Below are positions 1 to 10,720 of a stretch of DNA of 64,000 nt, piece after piece. Each line of letters begins with the position of its first letter. Position 1 is the first letter of the stretch. Origin of the DNA: Leptodontidium sp. MPI-SDFR-AT-0119 (lineage: Eukaryota; Ascomycota; Leotiomycetes; Helotiales; Leptodontidiaceae); assembly GCA_020726505.1 (NCBI GenBank), contig JAHLEZ010000002.1:1426001-1490000 (forward strand), given 5' to 3'. The position numbers and the translations under genes were made by a program. Below the pieces are notes generated by a model. That model made no database searches. It saw only the letters and a list, made by a program, of their open reading frames with translations, and was not told where the DNA came from.

Positions 1-2502
1 GGATCTTCTCTGAAGGTCTTGGGTTTTGGGTGGTGATGGTAAGGTCAGGATAGGATAGGATGGGATGTTCCTGTAGACTTTTTGTTGATCTCGAGTATAA
101 GTAATTAGTCCATCCAGTAAGGAGGGAGGCAGGGCGTAACAAAAAATTTAAAAGGCTAAAGCACGTCTGTCTACCGAGGCGTCGGTAGAGCCTGCCAAGG
201 AGTGCAGGGGGGTGAGTGAGTTCTTGATTTAAGAGTATGACCTTCTCAAATCTAGAGTCTAGAGATGGATAGATAGCTAGTTCTGATTTCTGAATATGAT
301 TGAGTTGACGGAAATATGTCCCAAGAGGTCGTTCTGGCTTAATTAACTCCTGGCATTGATCTCGGATGAATGAAAAGGACATTCGTACGTCCAATGGAAG
401 TGCCGAGTCGGGTGGGAGTTGAATTTGCAGAAGAAATATCGACATTTAGAATATCCCCTCTTAATTTTTACGGTCCCCCCCCCCCCCCCCCCCACACACA
501 CCTAAGCACACTGATTGTAGAGACTCTAGCAAACTCAACTCCAGCTCAACCCAACGGTTCTGGCCGGAGAAATAAAGAAGAATAAAAGATAAAAGCGTCT
601 TCCTGGAGCACTTAACACACTCACCTTTCTTCTTTCTGTCACGAAGGAAACCGACGAACGGAAAATTTCTGGCAATGCCGATCTCGTACTCGAATGGACA
701 GTTGACTTCAATTCCGCGAGAGAGTCGAGGACCTAATCACATCTCTCTCTGTGTGTGATTCCGTTTTCCACACTCGCAAAAGACTTTGGACAGTATGCTT
801 CGTCTGAAGCATGGCTTAGTCTGGAATATCGATCGACAGGAATGCTTTCTTACTTTCTCTCATAGGTTGCTCCTCTTTTTACACTCCCTCAGACTCTGTA
901 TTACCAAGTTTCGTGACGGGGGAGTATTTGGGGTTGAGGGTAATAATGTAGTTCCGACACTCTTTCTGATTGTAAACTCCAGGTGGGTGGTGCTCTGTCT
1001 CGTTGGGATTCTGGAAAACTCCAAGGGATATCTGGGGTTCTGGCCGAATCAGGGTGCCTGACTCCGTTAATCCTGTCGTCGTTATCTATTTAATGCTTGC
1101 GGTAGTAAGTGTTGCCTCTCTTATTATCTCTCCAATAATATGTATCATTTCGACAGTTAAATACCCGCTAGAGTGTTGGGGAACAATCTCAGCCAAAGAT
1201 ATGCTCATGTGGAGTGTTGAGTCTAGCTTGCAAGAGGTTGGCATCCTGGCGTGGAAATGACATACAGCTCGAAAGCAGAGGTCGACAGGCCTCTACCTTA
1301 CACCTCTAATTAATTGTACACCGCCAGCAGGCTATTTTGCTGGAACTTGTTGCTTCCTGATTTGTAAATCGTGTCCGCAGTTAGCAGGGTTAGATTTAAT
1401 TCTGCTCACGCTACTTGCGTACACTTTTCGGCGCATGGCAACAAAATCTATACAGTCTCAAATTTCAAGCTTCGGCGGCAACGGTGGGTTAAATCGTCAT
1501 GATGTCAAGAAGTCTGGTATTGCTGCATTGCGGGGTTCACACGGCCACCTGGGCACATGAGCTTCATTTTTGATTGTTGACAAAAGTGGGTCCATTAAGC
1601 GAAAATTTGTACCTCCGAGTATTGTCCACCTCAGTCAACACTCTAGGCGACTGTTACACATTCCTTACCGTGTATCCACCGAATATAACCAATAGTAATT
1701 AAAATTATTGACGTCTATGATATCAACGCCTCCGGTACTTGAAGCGCAAAGGTCAACTTACACATCCTCGCTCTGCTCAAGGCTCATCAAGCTTACAGGG
1801 AGATCTTGTGGTCGCTACACTATCGAGAAGTACTTGTTCTGAGAGAGAAATGCGATCTAGTGAAGGTCCTAAAGTCTTTACAGGTATTGATATTTTATAT
1901 CGGTAAGACTCATTCCTCGACTTCCATTTCACCAGCACGGGTACTAAAAACCAGAGGCCGTATGATCGCGAATATCCGGATATCCTAGACAGCGGTAACG
2001 CATCTTGAAAATGCTTTGATGCGATTCGCATGTATATGTAAACAAAAGAAAGAGCTTAGAACAGACTACCCGCTTGGTGCCTTAAGTGGGCCCCAAGCAT
2101 TTGCAAGCTGCCTTGAGATGATCGACAACGGGCTCATTGAATGTCACTTGCCCATGCTCAGCTCATGTAACCGGAAAGAAACTTCAGGGTTGTCTGCACA
2201 AGACCAGCCAAGAAAATTCCAAGAACTGTTGGAAGAATTGAACACAGGCAAAAAGACAATCCAAGTGAAGCGGTTGAGCCAACAATCAGAATCCAGGAAG
2301 TAAGAATTACATATTATTTTGTATATTTCCTCCACCAACTCCGTTCATTCATATATACAAGAAAGCAACCTAAAAGGTTTATCTATATGAAATGCAGTCA
2401 TGACATCTTTAGTACTCCCTCAATATGTACATTCAACTCTCCCTCCATTCATACATGAATACATAAATAAATACAATCACTCAAAACCCCTGCCCAGCCA
2501 AT
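1..2502. other. Intergenic region, no supported gene
   Basis: Open frames here are short, unrelated to any family I recognise, and have no convincing splice partners. Visible features are a GGAT-rich stretch near the start, a run of 19 cytosines followed by a CA repeat at 475-500, and A/T-rich sequence before the phospholipase gene that ends at 2503. It may hold the 3' end or promoter of a gene outside the window. Confidence 0.5.
475..500. repeat. C19 homopolymer followed by (CA)n
   Basis: Nineteen consecutive C residues (475-493) run directly into an ACACACA stretch. Such runs are prone to length error in sequencing and slippage in replication, so any frame crossing it is unreliable. Confidence 0.9.
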
Positions 2503-4165
2503 CTAAGCCTTGTAACAGTACTTAGTAAAGCAAGCCGTACAAGCAGGAGGCAAGAACGATGTCGAACCCTCCATAATCGCACAACCTAGACACTTCGCCC
2601 ACTCCTGGCTGTTATTCTGGCTCATGACCGCAGCTCCATTAGCTATGACCTGGGCGCTCGCTGCGGCGCTGAACTGCATCTGACTTGTATCGACATTTCC
2701 TCCAGCGGCAGTAGCGCTGTAGTTCGGCATCCAGACAACAGTGGCTTTGGAGCTATCCCCACATCCGAAGAAGACTGGACGGGAAGTCAGGTTGGCGGCC
2801 AGGAGGACGGACGACTCGGGTACGAAAGGCATCTTGGTCAGGCCGGCAGCTTGGGCGGCGAGGTAGGTGGCGTGCATTTCCTTGCCGGAGGGGTAGTTGT
2901 TGTTGCCGTCTGTGTTGTCGCTTACGATGATGACGCTGATATTGCGCTGGGGGAGGAGCATGGGGAAGATGGGGTTGATCTGGCCGGATTCTCCGCCGTC
3001 GACCATGGAGAGCTTCTGTTGAGCTTGGACGAGTGGTGCTGCTGAGACATTGTAGAATGGGTTGGGCCATGAAGCGAATAGGTCGGAGACTTGCGTGAAT
3101 TGGATGGACGGGATTCCTACTGGGAGGGCACCCACTGCGGCGTTGGTTGCGGAGGCTGTAGCGGAGATGTTGACTGCCTCTGTGAGTTGGCAGAAGTTTG
3201 CGATCAAAGGCTCTGCAACGTCGAAGCCAATTCCAGGGTCTTGGAAGAGTGTCGACGATGTTCCGGCGATGAAACCAAGATTTTCATAGGCTGTGGTGCA
3301 GTTTCCAGTTGGCTTGCCTGCTGAGAGGGAAGTACCGAGATACTTGGTAGGTGTGAAGGAAGCAATTCTGCTGTCCCATGATCCGGTCTCGTAAGGTGTG
3401 AACTCCCAGAATGGGGCATCTGCGGGTGGCAAGCATGATGATCCGCTGAGGTCGACGTGCTGAGCGAGGATGATTGGGTATGGGACCGAAAACGACTTGA
3501 AGGTTGATTTCGTTGTTACTTGAGACAGAAGATTGTCTACTCCTCCATTGGTACCAGGTAGGATAACATATGAGATCAGGCGAGACCAAGCATCTGCAAT
3601 CGTGCCGGGGAACCCTGCTCCTTGCTTGAGAAGAAGATCGTTGCTGATGGTCTTGTATACTTCGGCCTGGTTACCAAGTGGATTGAAAAGTCCATTGGAA
3701 AGGGTGGTTTTCCAGATTGAGTTGAAGAGGGTGGAGATGGTAGCGTAGTTGTTGGAGATGATTGAAGAGAGTAGCCATGATCCTCCTGACAAGCCAGAGT
3801 GGTACGAGATTGCTTGGTAGAGGCCACTCGTGCTAACCTTGGTATCCCGAACGTCGAGTGCTTGAACAGTACCGGCACCAGAGAGTGTTGCTCGGAAGCC
3901 ACCACCACTGCTTGTCAAGGCAATAGTTGGCAAGTCACAACTCAAGCTAGCTATGAATAGCGGGTCTGTCTTCAGCAGCCACAGTGCCAAAGCGACATCC
4001 GCATTGGCCTTTCGAGATACTCGGTAAGTTTTCTTCGCTATCTGAAAGCCCACTGACGGTAGATCGGACAAGAGGTGTCTGAGGGCATGATGTGGAAATG
4101 GGGGCGTACGTCGAAACAGAGCTAGCAATGAGGGTGGCGAAAGCCAACAACGTGGAGGAATGCAT
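2503..4165 (-). pseudogene. Secreted phospholipase B / lysophospholipase with one frame break
   Basis: Phospholipase B removes acyl chains from phospholipids and lysophospholipids outside the cell or at the wall. The start chosen at 4165 gives an N-terminal secretion signal (MHSSTLLAFATLIASS), followed by the conserved CP..LVR segment. Catalytic signatures follow: the SGGGFRA oxyanion region near residue 87 (about 3900), the nucleophile motif GLSGGSW near residue 127 (about 3785) and DGGESGQ with the acid residue near 390 (about 2998). Length (about 553 residues) is near the family norm, with no C-terminal GPI signal. The signal peptide/LVR part and the catalytic part are in different frames, meeting at an AAAA run (4029-4032 on the plus strand). 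No plausible intron reconciles them without losing conserved sequence. It is either a one-base frameshift in the strain or an assembly error; otherwise the gene looks functional. Confidence 0.8.
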
Positions 4166-5692
4166 TTCGAGCGAAGGTACTGGAGGCGGCACAAAAAGAT
4201 TGAAAACTCAACAAAGAGCTGTGCAAAAGACCGTTGAAGAGCGACAGGAATGTGTGAGATCAGAAGAAAGCTTGACCTACACTTCGTTACTTGTACTCGA
4301 TACAATCCTTCGAATTTGATTAACAACCTCGGTGAGGGGGCTTCCAATAATGCGTTCCGCGACTTCGCCTGGAGGCCGTATCCCATTCAGCTAAAGACCT
4401 CCCTATTGAAGTCTGTTCTCCGTCAGTTACGAATGAAGATTTCCAAAAGGTGGAGTTATCCAGGGTTGAGGTTGATCCCCTTGCTGTTTCTAGCTTGTCC
4501 GCCGCAGATGGATCCTAGAAATTATTGAATCAAGCGATCAGGGAAAGGTTCATCAGACAACGCTACAACTAAATAGGAACAGCAAGTCGACTAGTTATGC
4601 GAAGATGCCGGTGAATCGTGACTTCAATGATTCCAGAGCTCGACAAACCAAAGGCATCACGGAGTATGAAGTGGTCTAGATATCGTGACTGCAATTCATT
4701 TTACATTCTCGTCGATCTCTCATCTACTGTCAATTGACATTTCATTCAACTCATCTTTTTTTCAGTTCTGACGAAAATTCAACTTTGAAGCAAGCCGAAC
4801 GGCCTGGCCCGCTGTTCAAATAAGCTTCCACCTGTCAAGTTCCCCTGCCACCATCCATACTCGACACTAATTCCGAAACAATTTGCCCCTCGGAGGGGGA
4901 GAGGCGCGACGCTGACTCGCGGCCTCAAAAAGAAGCCGAGAAGCTTCTTTAGCCTTCCCCCTGATTTCATCCATGCTTCCACGTTGTTATCTGCTCGATG
5001 GCATGCTGATGTCCCGATCTACTGCCCGGGAGGCCAGTATTTGCAAGCTTGACAGGCCTTCATTCTCCAAAAGGCCATTTCTGTTGAGAATTTTGTAAGC
5101 AACCCGAATCTATCATATGCCCCACTTCCAAAGCATAGAACCAGGAACATGGAACGGTTATCTCTCCTTCTCTTTACTGTACGTCTTCAATCCACAATTA
5201 CCCCTTGATAAAAGATCCTTATCCACACTAGTGAGTACACTTGCGAGATTTTATTGCACCCAACTTGAAGGGATTCTATCTCCGAAGACCAGTTGAAGGG
5301 AATTTTCAAGATTGGGAACGCCTTTGTGTCTTCTAGCCTTCTCTGTATCTGCTGTGGACCCTCTAACTACTGCTTCGGGGGGTCCGGATGGCATTCTATG
5401 CCGATTTTGACAAGCCATTCTTCTCGACTTGTGCATAGTGGCGTGCCTGGCTGCATGTTGCACCACTAGGGAGATTTTTCTTTGCCTCCTTTGGGTCAAA
5501 CGTCAATATGCATCGGGGTGGGTCTGGAGACGTATCGAAACCCTTCCTTCGCGGATTTCACGTTTGAAGTGGATAAGGACCTTGGAATCCTTAAAGTTCC
5601 AACAACTCCATCGATCTACTCTTGCGGACCCAGCGCAGCAGAGATCACCCAGACTTGTCCCGTACACTGTATATCAAAACAGCTCATCGGGC
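4166..5692. other. Intergenic region between divergent phospholipase B and rhodopsin-like genes
   Basis: The two flanking genes diverge, so this 1.5 kb holds both promoters. Open frames here show no conserved motif. I see no repeat or RNA gene. Confidence 0.5.
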
Positions 5693-7122
5693 ATGGGATA
5701 TACAACACAGGGCAATGGGCCTGCTCTATTAACTACTTGCATCGTGTGTCTTGTCTTGACTTGGGCTTTTTTCTCTGTGAGAATATACACCCGGGCATTC
5801 CTGACCAAAGTATGGAAGATAGAAGACTGGCTCTTCGTTGCAAGTCAAGTAAGTAGTATTCATAAAGCCCCGATACGGTTCTGGAAAGCTAACAAAACGC
5901 AGGTGAGCTTTACAGTCTATGCATTGGTTTCCTTGCAGTCGACGTTGCACGGAAATGGCCAATTCAATAGGGACATCGATCCCGTCGATATCCCAATTGC
6001 AATGCGTGTAAGCAGATCAACAAACCAACCGCGAAACACTTGATTAACATACAGGCAGTGGTTCTACTGGGGAGAGATCCTCTACATCATTACCGCATTG
6101 CTGATGCGCCTTTCCATTGGATTTTTCATCCTGCGCATCATGACCCAGAGAAACTTCATCTGGACAATTCGAATAACCATGGGCCTGATCACGCTCGCAA
6201 CAGTGATGGACCTGTTCTACACTATCTTCCAATGCAAGCCAATTAGATACTTCTGGCTACAGTTCTCCGGCTTGCCAGGGAGGTGTCTACCCGCTCCACA
6301 AGTACAAGCTATATCGATCGCATACTCAGCTGCTTCCGCCTTTGCCGATATTCTCTTCGGTGTACTGCCAATGTGCGTCCTGTGGAATCTGCAGATGAAT
6401 CGCAAGGCGAAACTTATCGTTGGAGTCCTTCTCTGTGTTGGTATTGTGTAAGTCAACATCCCACTTGCGGGATATCACCGGCTAATCAAATCAGTGCCGG
6501 GCTCACTGTGATTGTTCGTATTAAGTACATTGTTGATGTCTCTCTTACCGAGGACTTCATGTATGCTACAGCGGTAGGACATCTTTTTCACTCATCCCAT
6601 GCAGTCCTTGAAGCTCTTGGCTACCCAAGAGTGCTTGCACCTCCCTTCTGGCTTGAATACACTACGATTCAACACAAGTCATCCTTTTATCTTCACGCTG
6701 ACATTCCAATCTTCCAGAATGTCTCGATATGGGCACTTATCGAGCCCGCCATCGCTATCTGCTGCATGTCCGCCTCCACCTTACGACCACTCTTCAAATC
6801 CTTGCGCGATAAGACCTCCGCACCAAGCGGCTACGGAATCCAACCCACCGGCCCCGGCAACCGGTATTTCAAGAGCGGCTCGAACCCGGTACAGAGCAAG
6901 CAGGACAACAATTTCGGGAGTAGCAGGAACCACAGCGGATATACAAAGCGCATGGATAATAACCAGGAGACGGGCAGTTATGACGATGCCATTGCGCTGC
7001 GGACCTTGGTTGTGGGTGCGGATGGGAGGACGAGTGAGGGCGATGATGATACGAAGGGGATATTGACGAGTACGACGGTGGAGATCTCGAGGTATGATAG
7101 GAGGGGGGATGATAAGGCTTGA
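5693..7122 (+). CDS. Seven-transmembrane fungal rhodopsin-domain protein (Fung_rhodopsin/SAT4-like)
   Basis: Spliced model join(5693..5848, 5903..6007, 6059..6447, 6495..6573, 6718..7122) encodes 377 residues in an unbroken frame; every intron has GT and AG ends. Hydrophobic helices alternate with short loops: TTCIVCLVLTWAFFSVRIYTR, the WFYWGEILYI..LLMRLSIGFFILRI pair, the ISIAYSAASAFADILFGVLP helix and VSIWALIEPAIAICCMSAST followed by LRPLF. This order is typical of the fungal plasma-membrane family that includes PTH11-like proteins. There is no CFEM domain. The C-terminal 100 residues are polar, glycine-rich and probably cytosolic. The ligand and role are unknown. The 144-nt last intron is in frame and stop-free, so retention would add 48 residues between two helices. 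Confidence 0.8.
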
Positions 7123-7530
7123 GATACGAAGCGAAGCGAGCGATGTTTTTATGAATATTGATGATGGACTTTATTTGAACTGTTGATTTTGTATGACATA
7201 GAATACCAGGACAAGGTGTTTGATTTGCTGATGTTGTAGAATGCAAGTAGAAGCTCAAGCGAGACTGCTCAACGCAAAATTGACCTCAACCTCTAGGGAG
7301 GTGCAGATGTTTGATGGTCGTTTCTGGTTCTTCTTTTCTTGCCATTCAATATCTTTAAACCATTCCTTTTAATCCATCATCCGCAATCGGCTCTACTCAT
7401 TTATTCCGTAACAAGACCTCATAATTATCCACGTCCGAGGCACCTGAGCAGTCTCCATCGATACCGTAGTCGTGGTGCAACTCCTGTTTTCCTCCTTTGT
7501 CCACTTAGTTTTAAGATTAACTAGACGCGG
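7123..7530. other. Intergenic spacer before the transposon nest
   Basis: About 0.4 kb separates the rhodopsin-like gene from the transposon boundary. It probably contains that gene's 3' untranslated region. No other feature is seen. Confidence 0.5.
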
Positions 7531-7532
7531 TA

Positions 7533-7622
7533 ATCGTCGGTTCCCACTCCCCACCTCTGGTAGTCGGTGTTTTTAGGATGTCCGATTTTTTAGGATGTCC
7601 GGTTGCCTGAATACCTCAGGAG
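7533..7622 (+). repeat. Left terminal inverted repeat of the outer transposon
   Basis: Matches the reverse complement of 25322-25411 over 90 bp with only a few mismatches. It contains two direct copies of a TTTTTAGGATGTCCG unit 22 bp apart, which could be paired transposase-binding sites. Confidence 0.85.
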
Positions 7623-8211
7623 GGGCCTTGGCTCGCTCCGCTACTAGCGGCCGCGTACTCAACGCGCCCAAATCGCGACTTTTCTAAGTAACTCTTTGAG
7701 CTCTCAACGTGTCAATTACATTGGTTTCGCTTAATAATTTAACCTCCTTTTACTATAAATGCATTTATTAACCCCAGAAGAGAGTGGCCTCGGGATATAG
7801 ATTTTAATGCGTATTTACCTACTTCTCCACCACTACCTTATACGCCTCCTCCACCTTCGTCTCCACCATTTAATCCCTTTGTATTCAGTTCTCCTACGCT
7901 ACTTCCACATCTAAAGCCCTTACCTCCACCGAAAACACCTCCTCCGTCTCCTGCTAAAATCGACGCGGCTAGATTATAATATATAAACCACCCCAGAAGC
8001 TCTACCGCGAAAGCTTGTAAAGTTGTAGGCATAGGGGAACGATATCACCGGAATATACAACGGATTTTGAAGTATAGTTAAGGTCTTAATAAAGGTAGAA
8101 CGACTCTTTTACGTGGCGACGAGTTTAAGGTTATATATCAATATATTAAAAGCCAAGCGTAGGAAGGATTTAAGGCCAATTTGGATATAATTAGCCAAAG
8201 AATACGGATAT
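7623..8211. pseudogene. Decayed left interior of the pogo/Fot1-like transposon
   Basis: This A/T-rich stretch with many stops lies between the inverted repeat and the old copia insertion. One frame retains a proline- and serine-rich run (about 7820-7970) and degraded sequence that should lead into the transposase continued at 23.3 kb. No intact domain can be read. Confidence 0.45.
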
Positions 8212-8486
8212 TGTTGGGATAGCCTTAGCTGAGGGGTATTCTCTTACTCTGACAGCTTCCAAAGATAGTCGTCTCTCCTGGCCGAGATAAAGCTTAGTTT
8301 TATACCTTGCCTCTTAGTTTCGTACGAGTAATACTTATACGAGCTACAGGGTTTAGTACTTAATATATTTAAGGTAGTTTTCCCTTTCGTACGAAAGGGA
8401 CACACGGAATATACTTAATTAAACTTCACTTATTATATTCTTTATTACCCTAATATCAAGTATCGAACCTTGGTTAGATACTAACA
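8212..8486 (+). repeat. 5' LTR of the old copia element
   Basis: Begins TGTTGGGATAG and ends GATACTAACA. It is the reverse complement of the young LTR apart from transition mutations, and retains the CCCTTTCGTACGAAAGGG palindrome. Confidence 0.9.
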
Positions 8487-8687
8487 CTAATCAGTGGTTA
8501 AATAACCACAGAACAGTTAAGTAATACTTTTATACGACGACAATCAGAAAGACAGACCGGAGAGGCAAACTGATCGGACCTTACGTCGGCGACTAATAAA
8601 AGAAGACGATTCGTACGATCTAAGGATTCACGGAACGTAAACACGACTTAACAATTTTTCATTAACTTTTATACAAAGAAGGACACG

Positions 8688-8814
8688 ATGATTCTACTAC
8701 TAGAGGTCACTTACTTATTAAATACGGAAGTATAAGGGGAACCTTTTGACCTTACGAACGACGAGCATTAAACACTTAAGCGAGTCAATAACCACATTAC
8801 CTTAGCTCTCGTAT
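8688..8814 (+). pseudogene. Start of the old copia pol, cut by the younger insertion
   Basis: The ATG at 8688 and following codons align with the reverse complement of 15856 downward in the intact copy. The match stops at 8814, where the younger element begins, and continues at 16402. Confidence 0.8.
8810..8814 (+). other. Target-site duplication CGTAT, left copy
   Basis: CGTAT precedes the young element here and follows it at 16402-16406. Comparison with intact pol at 15728 shows that the target was a TCGTACGA octamer already mutated to TCGTATAA in the old copy. Confidence 0.9.
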
Positions 8815-9089
8815 TGTTGGTATCTAACCAAGGTCCGATACCTGATATCAGGGTGACAAAGAATATAACAAGTGAAGTTTGATCAAGTATATTCCGTGTG
8901 TCCCTTTCGTACGAAAGGGAAAGCTACCTTAAATACATCAAGTACTAAACCCCGTAGCTCGTATAAGCATTACTCGTACGAAACCAGGAGGCAAGGTATG
9001 AAACCAAGCTTCATCTCGGCCAGGAGAGACGACTATCTTTGGAAGCTGTCAGAGTAAGAGAATGCCCCTCAGCTAAGGCTATCCCAACA
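8815..9089 (-). repeat. 3' LTR of the young copia element
   Basis: It appears identical to 16127-16401. It contains an 18-bp palindrome CCCTTTCGTACGAAAGGG and a second TCGTACGA. A 61-codon open frame in each LTR reads antisense to pol and has no recognisable motif. Confidence 0.95.
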
Positions 9090-9092
9090 CTG

Positions 9093-9150
9093 GCAACTCT
9101 TCTTTTGTCAGAAGAAAAACTCTCCTACCTTCCTTCTTTCTCCTCTGTAC
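9093..9150 (-). promoter_or_regulatory. Candidate polypurine tract upstream of the 3' LTR
   Basis: On the minus strand, purine-rich blocks (AGAGGAGAAAGAAGGAAGG and AAAAGAAGAG) lie just before the 3' LTR, where plus-strand DNA synthesis should be primed. Position and composition fit; the exact cleavage point cannot be read. Confidence 0.4.
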
Positions 9151-9714
9151 GAAGTGCGCGCAACCTAGCGCATTATCCCCAGCTCCTCTTCTTCCTTCGT
9201 ACGAAGCACGTGCTCCATGTGACTTCGGCTCGCTATGTTGAATAGTGACCGCTTTGGGAAGGAACGACTTCGTTCCTTCCTCGTACGTCTCTCGCCAGCT
9301 GGCTGCTAGCCTTTTCCACGCACAAAAGAGATTTTCTGAATTCCCTCTTCTCTTCTTCTTCTCTTCTTCTTCAACCAACAGCAACAACAGCAGCAGCAAC
9401 AGTAAGTCCCCTTTCTCTTCTTCGTACAGCTCTCCTCCTCCTCAGATATTCTCTGTACGACCTGAGATAGCCTCGTACGAATCGGCGCCTCTCTTTTCCG
9501 CCTTGCCTGCAAGGTAATCTGATTCGTTGTCGCTGTGTACTAACGAAAGGTCTTCCGTAGGCCACAACACCACCACCACCACCACCACAACCAGGTGAGT
9601 ACTCTCCCTCGTACGAAGTCTACCCCCTCGAGACTAGCTTCGCACAGCTGCTGCAACCTTAGTGAGGTGGTACTAACGCCTGCGTAGCCACACCACACCA
9701 CACCACACCACACA

Positions 9715-10350
9715 ATGTTAGTCTTTTTCTCTTCATACGAGCTGGCCCTTATCCCCAGGATATAGCTTCTCGTACGAACCTCCGGTCCTTTTGTCTAAGA
9801 ACTAACATCGTATAGGGCCCTTGTTCTCTTCAACGCCGTCAATGCCGCGCTGGCTGCTGCCAACGCCAACGCCCATCCCATGCTCATTATCGGCGGGCAG
9901 CAGCTGGGCCCGTTGTGTCATAATGCGTTGCAACAAACAGTCTTGGCCATGCCAGGACGTGATGTCGCCTTCGTACAAGGGCGCATCACACCCCAGCAGC
10001 TTATGACACATCGGCCTTCGTACGTCAATGCCCTCTTGATTCAATCGAGAGGTGTTGTCCGAGCTGTTCCTTGTGCTGAATGTTCCCGGCGTGGCTTAAC
10101 GCCTTTCCCTGACTGTGCTTCGGTTCAAGGTCATTTCGGGGATAGCTGTGGTAACTGCAAGTGGCGAGATCATGCCGCTCGTTATAATCCCCCTCCTGAG
10201 GACTCATCGTCCGAAGACGGAGGTTCAGGAAACGAGAGTGACGAAGTTCAAGTGGTTGCTGTGCGGAGGGCACCACAGGGACTCATTGCTGGACCTGTAC
10301 GAAGGGGCTTGATAGAAGATGGGTCCAGAGATGCTCCGATTGTCTTGTAA
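9715..10350 (+). CDS. Antisense accessory gene of the copia element, cysteine-rich DUF3716-like protein
   Basis: Read opposite to pol. CDS join(9715..9716, 9816..10350) encodes 178 residues. The start ATG is split: AT ends one exon and the G begins the next after a 99-nt intron (GTTAGT..CTAAC..TATAG). Upstream untranslated exons (to about 9401, 9561-9594 and 9688-9716) are joined by introns 9402-9560 and 9595-9687, each with a GTAAGT or GTGAGT donor and a TACTAAC branch site. The protein has C-X2-C-X10-C-X10-C-X2-C (CAEC..CGNC, residues about 90-120), like DUF3716, probably binding zinc, then an acidic serine-rich stretch. The role is unknown; a DNA- or RNA-binding accessory factor is inferred. 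The old copy holds an equal-length decayed version at 21785-22319. Confidence 0.65.
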
Positions 10351-10720
10351 CTTCGTACGTATCTTTTGTGTTCCCTTTTGTTTGCAAGCACAATTCCTTC
10401 TCACAGCCAAGCTTCTGGGCATCGTACGGAGGCTCCCTTCAAGTGAATGGACTCAAGCTCATCTTCAACCTTTGCGCGGTGCTTGGGATAAGTACTTCGT
10501 ACAGGAGCCTGTACGAAGGAAACCAATGGAGATTTCCCTTAATCGATTCGTTGTTGGATTATCGTTGGACAGTTGGTCGTTAGGTAGTCGATCGTCGTAT
10601 TAGATATTATTTGTTTGGTCGAGAAATGCATAACCATCGTTTCGTACGGTATTCAAATGAGTGACTGAAATGAAATGAAAAACACGCATTTGACAAATGA
10701 AATCATCGTATCGTACGATG

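Noticed and set aside
786..1260. Plus-strand overlapping frames with hydrophobic stretches
   Set aside because: No family resemblance, no splice signals joining them; probably chance.
8872..9057. 61-codon open frame present twice, once in each young LTR, antisense to pol
   Set aside because: It is duplicated only because LTRs are duplicated; no motif, and it is destroyed in the old LTRs.
9245..9517. Plus-strand 90-codon frame rich in Ser and Asn upstream of the antisense gene
   Set aside because: It crosses the intron starting at 9402 and consists of simple repeats; more likely leader sequence than protein.
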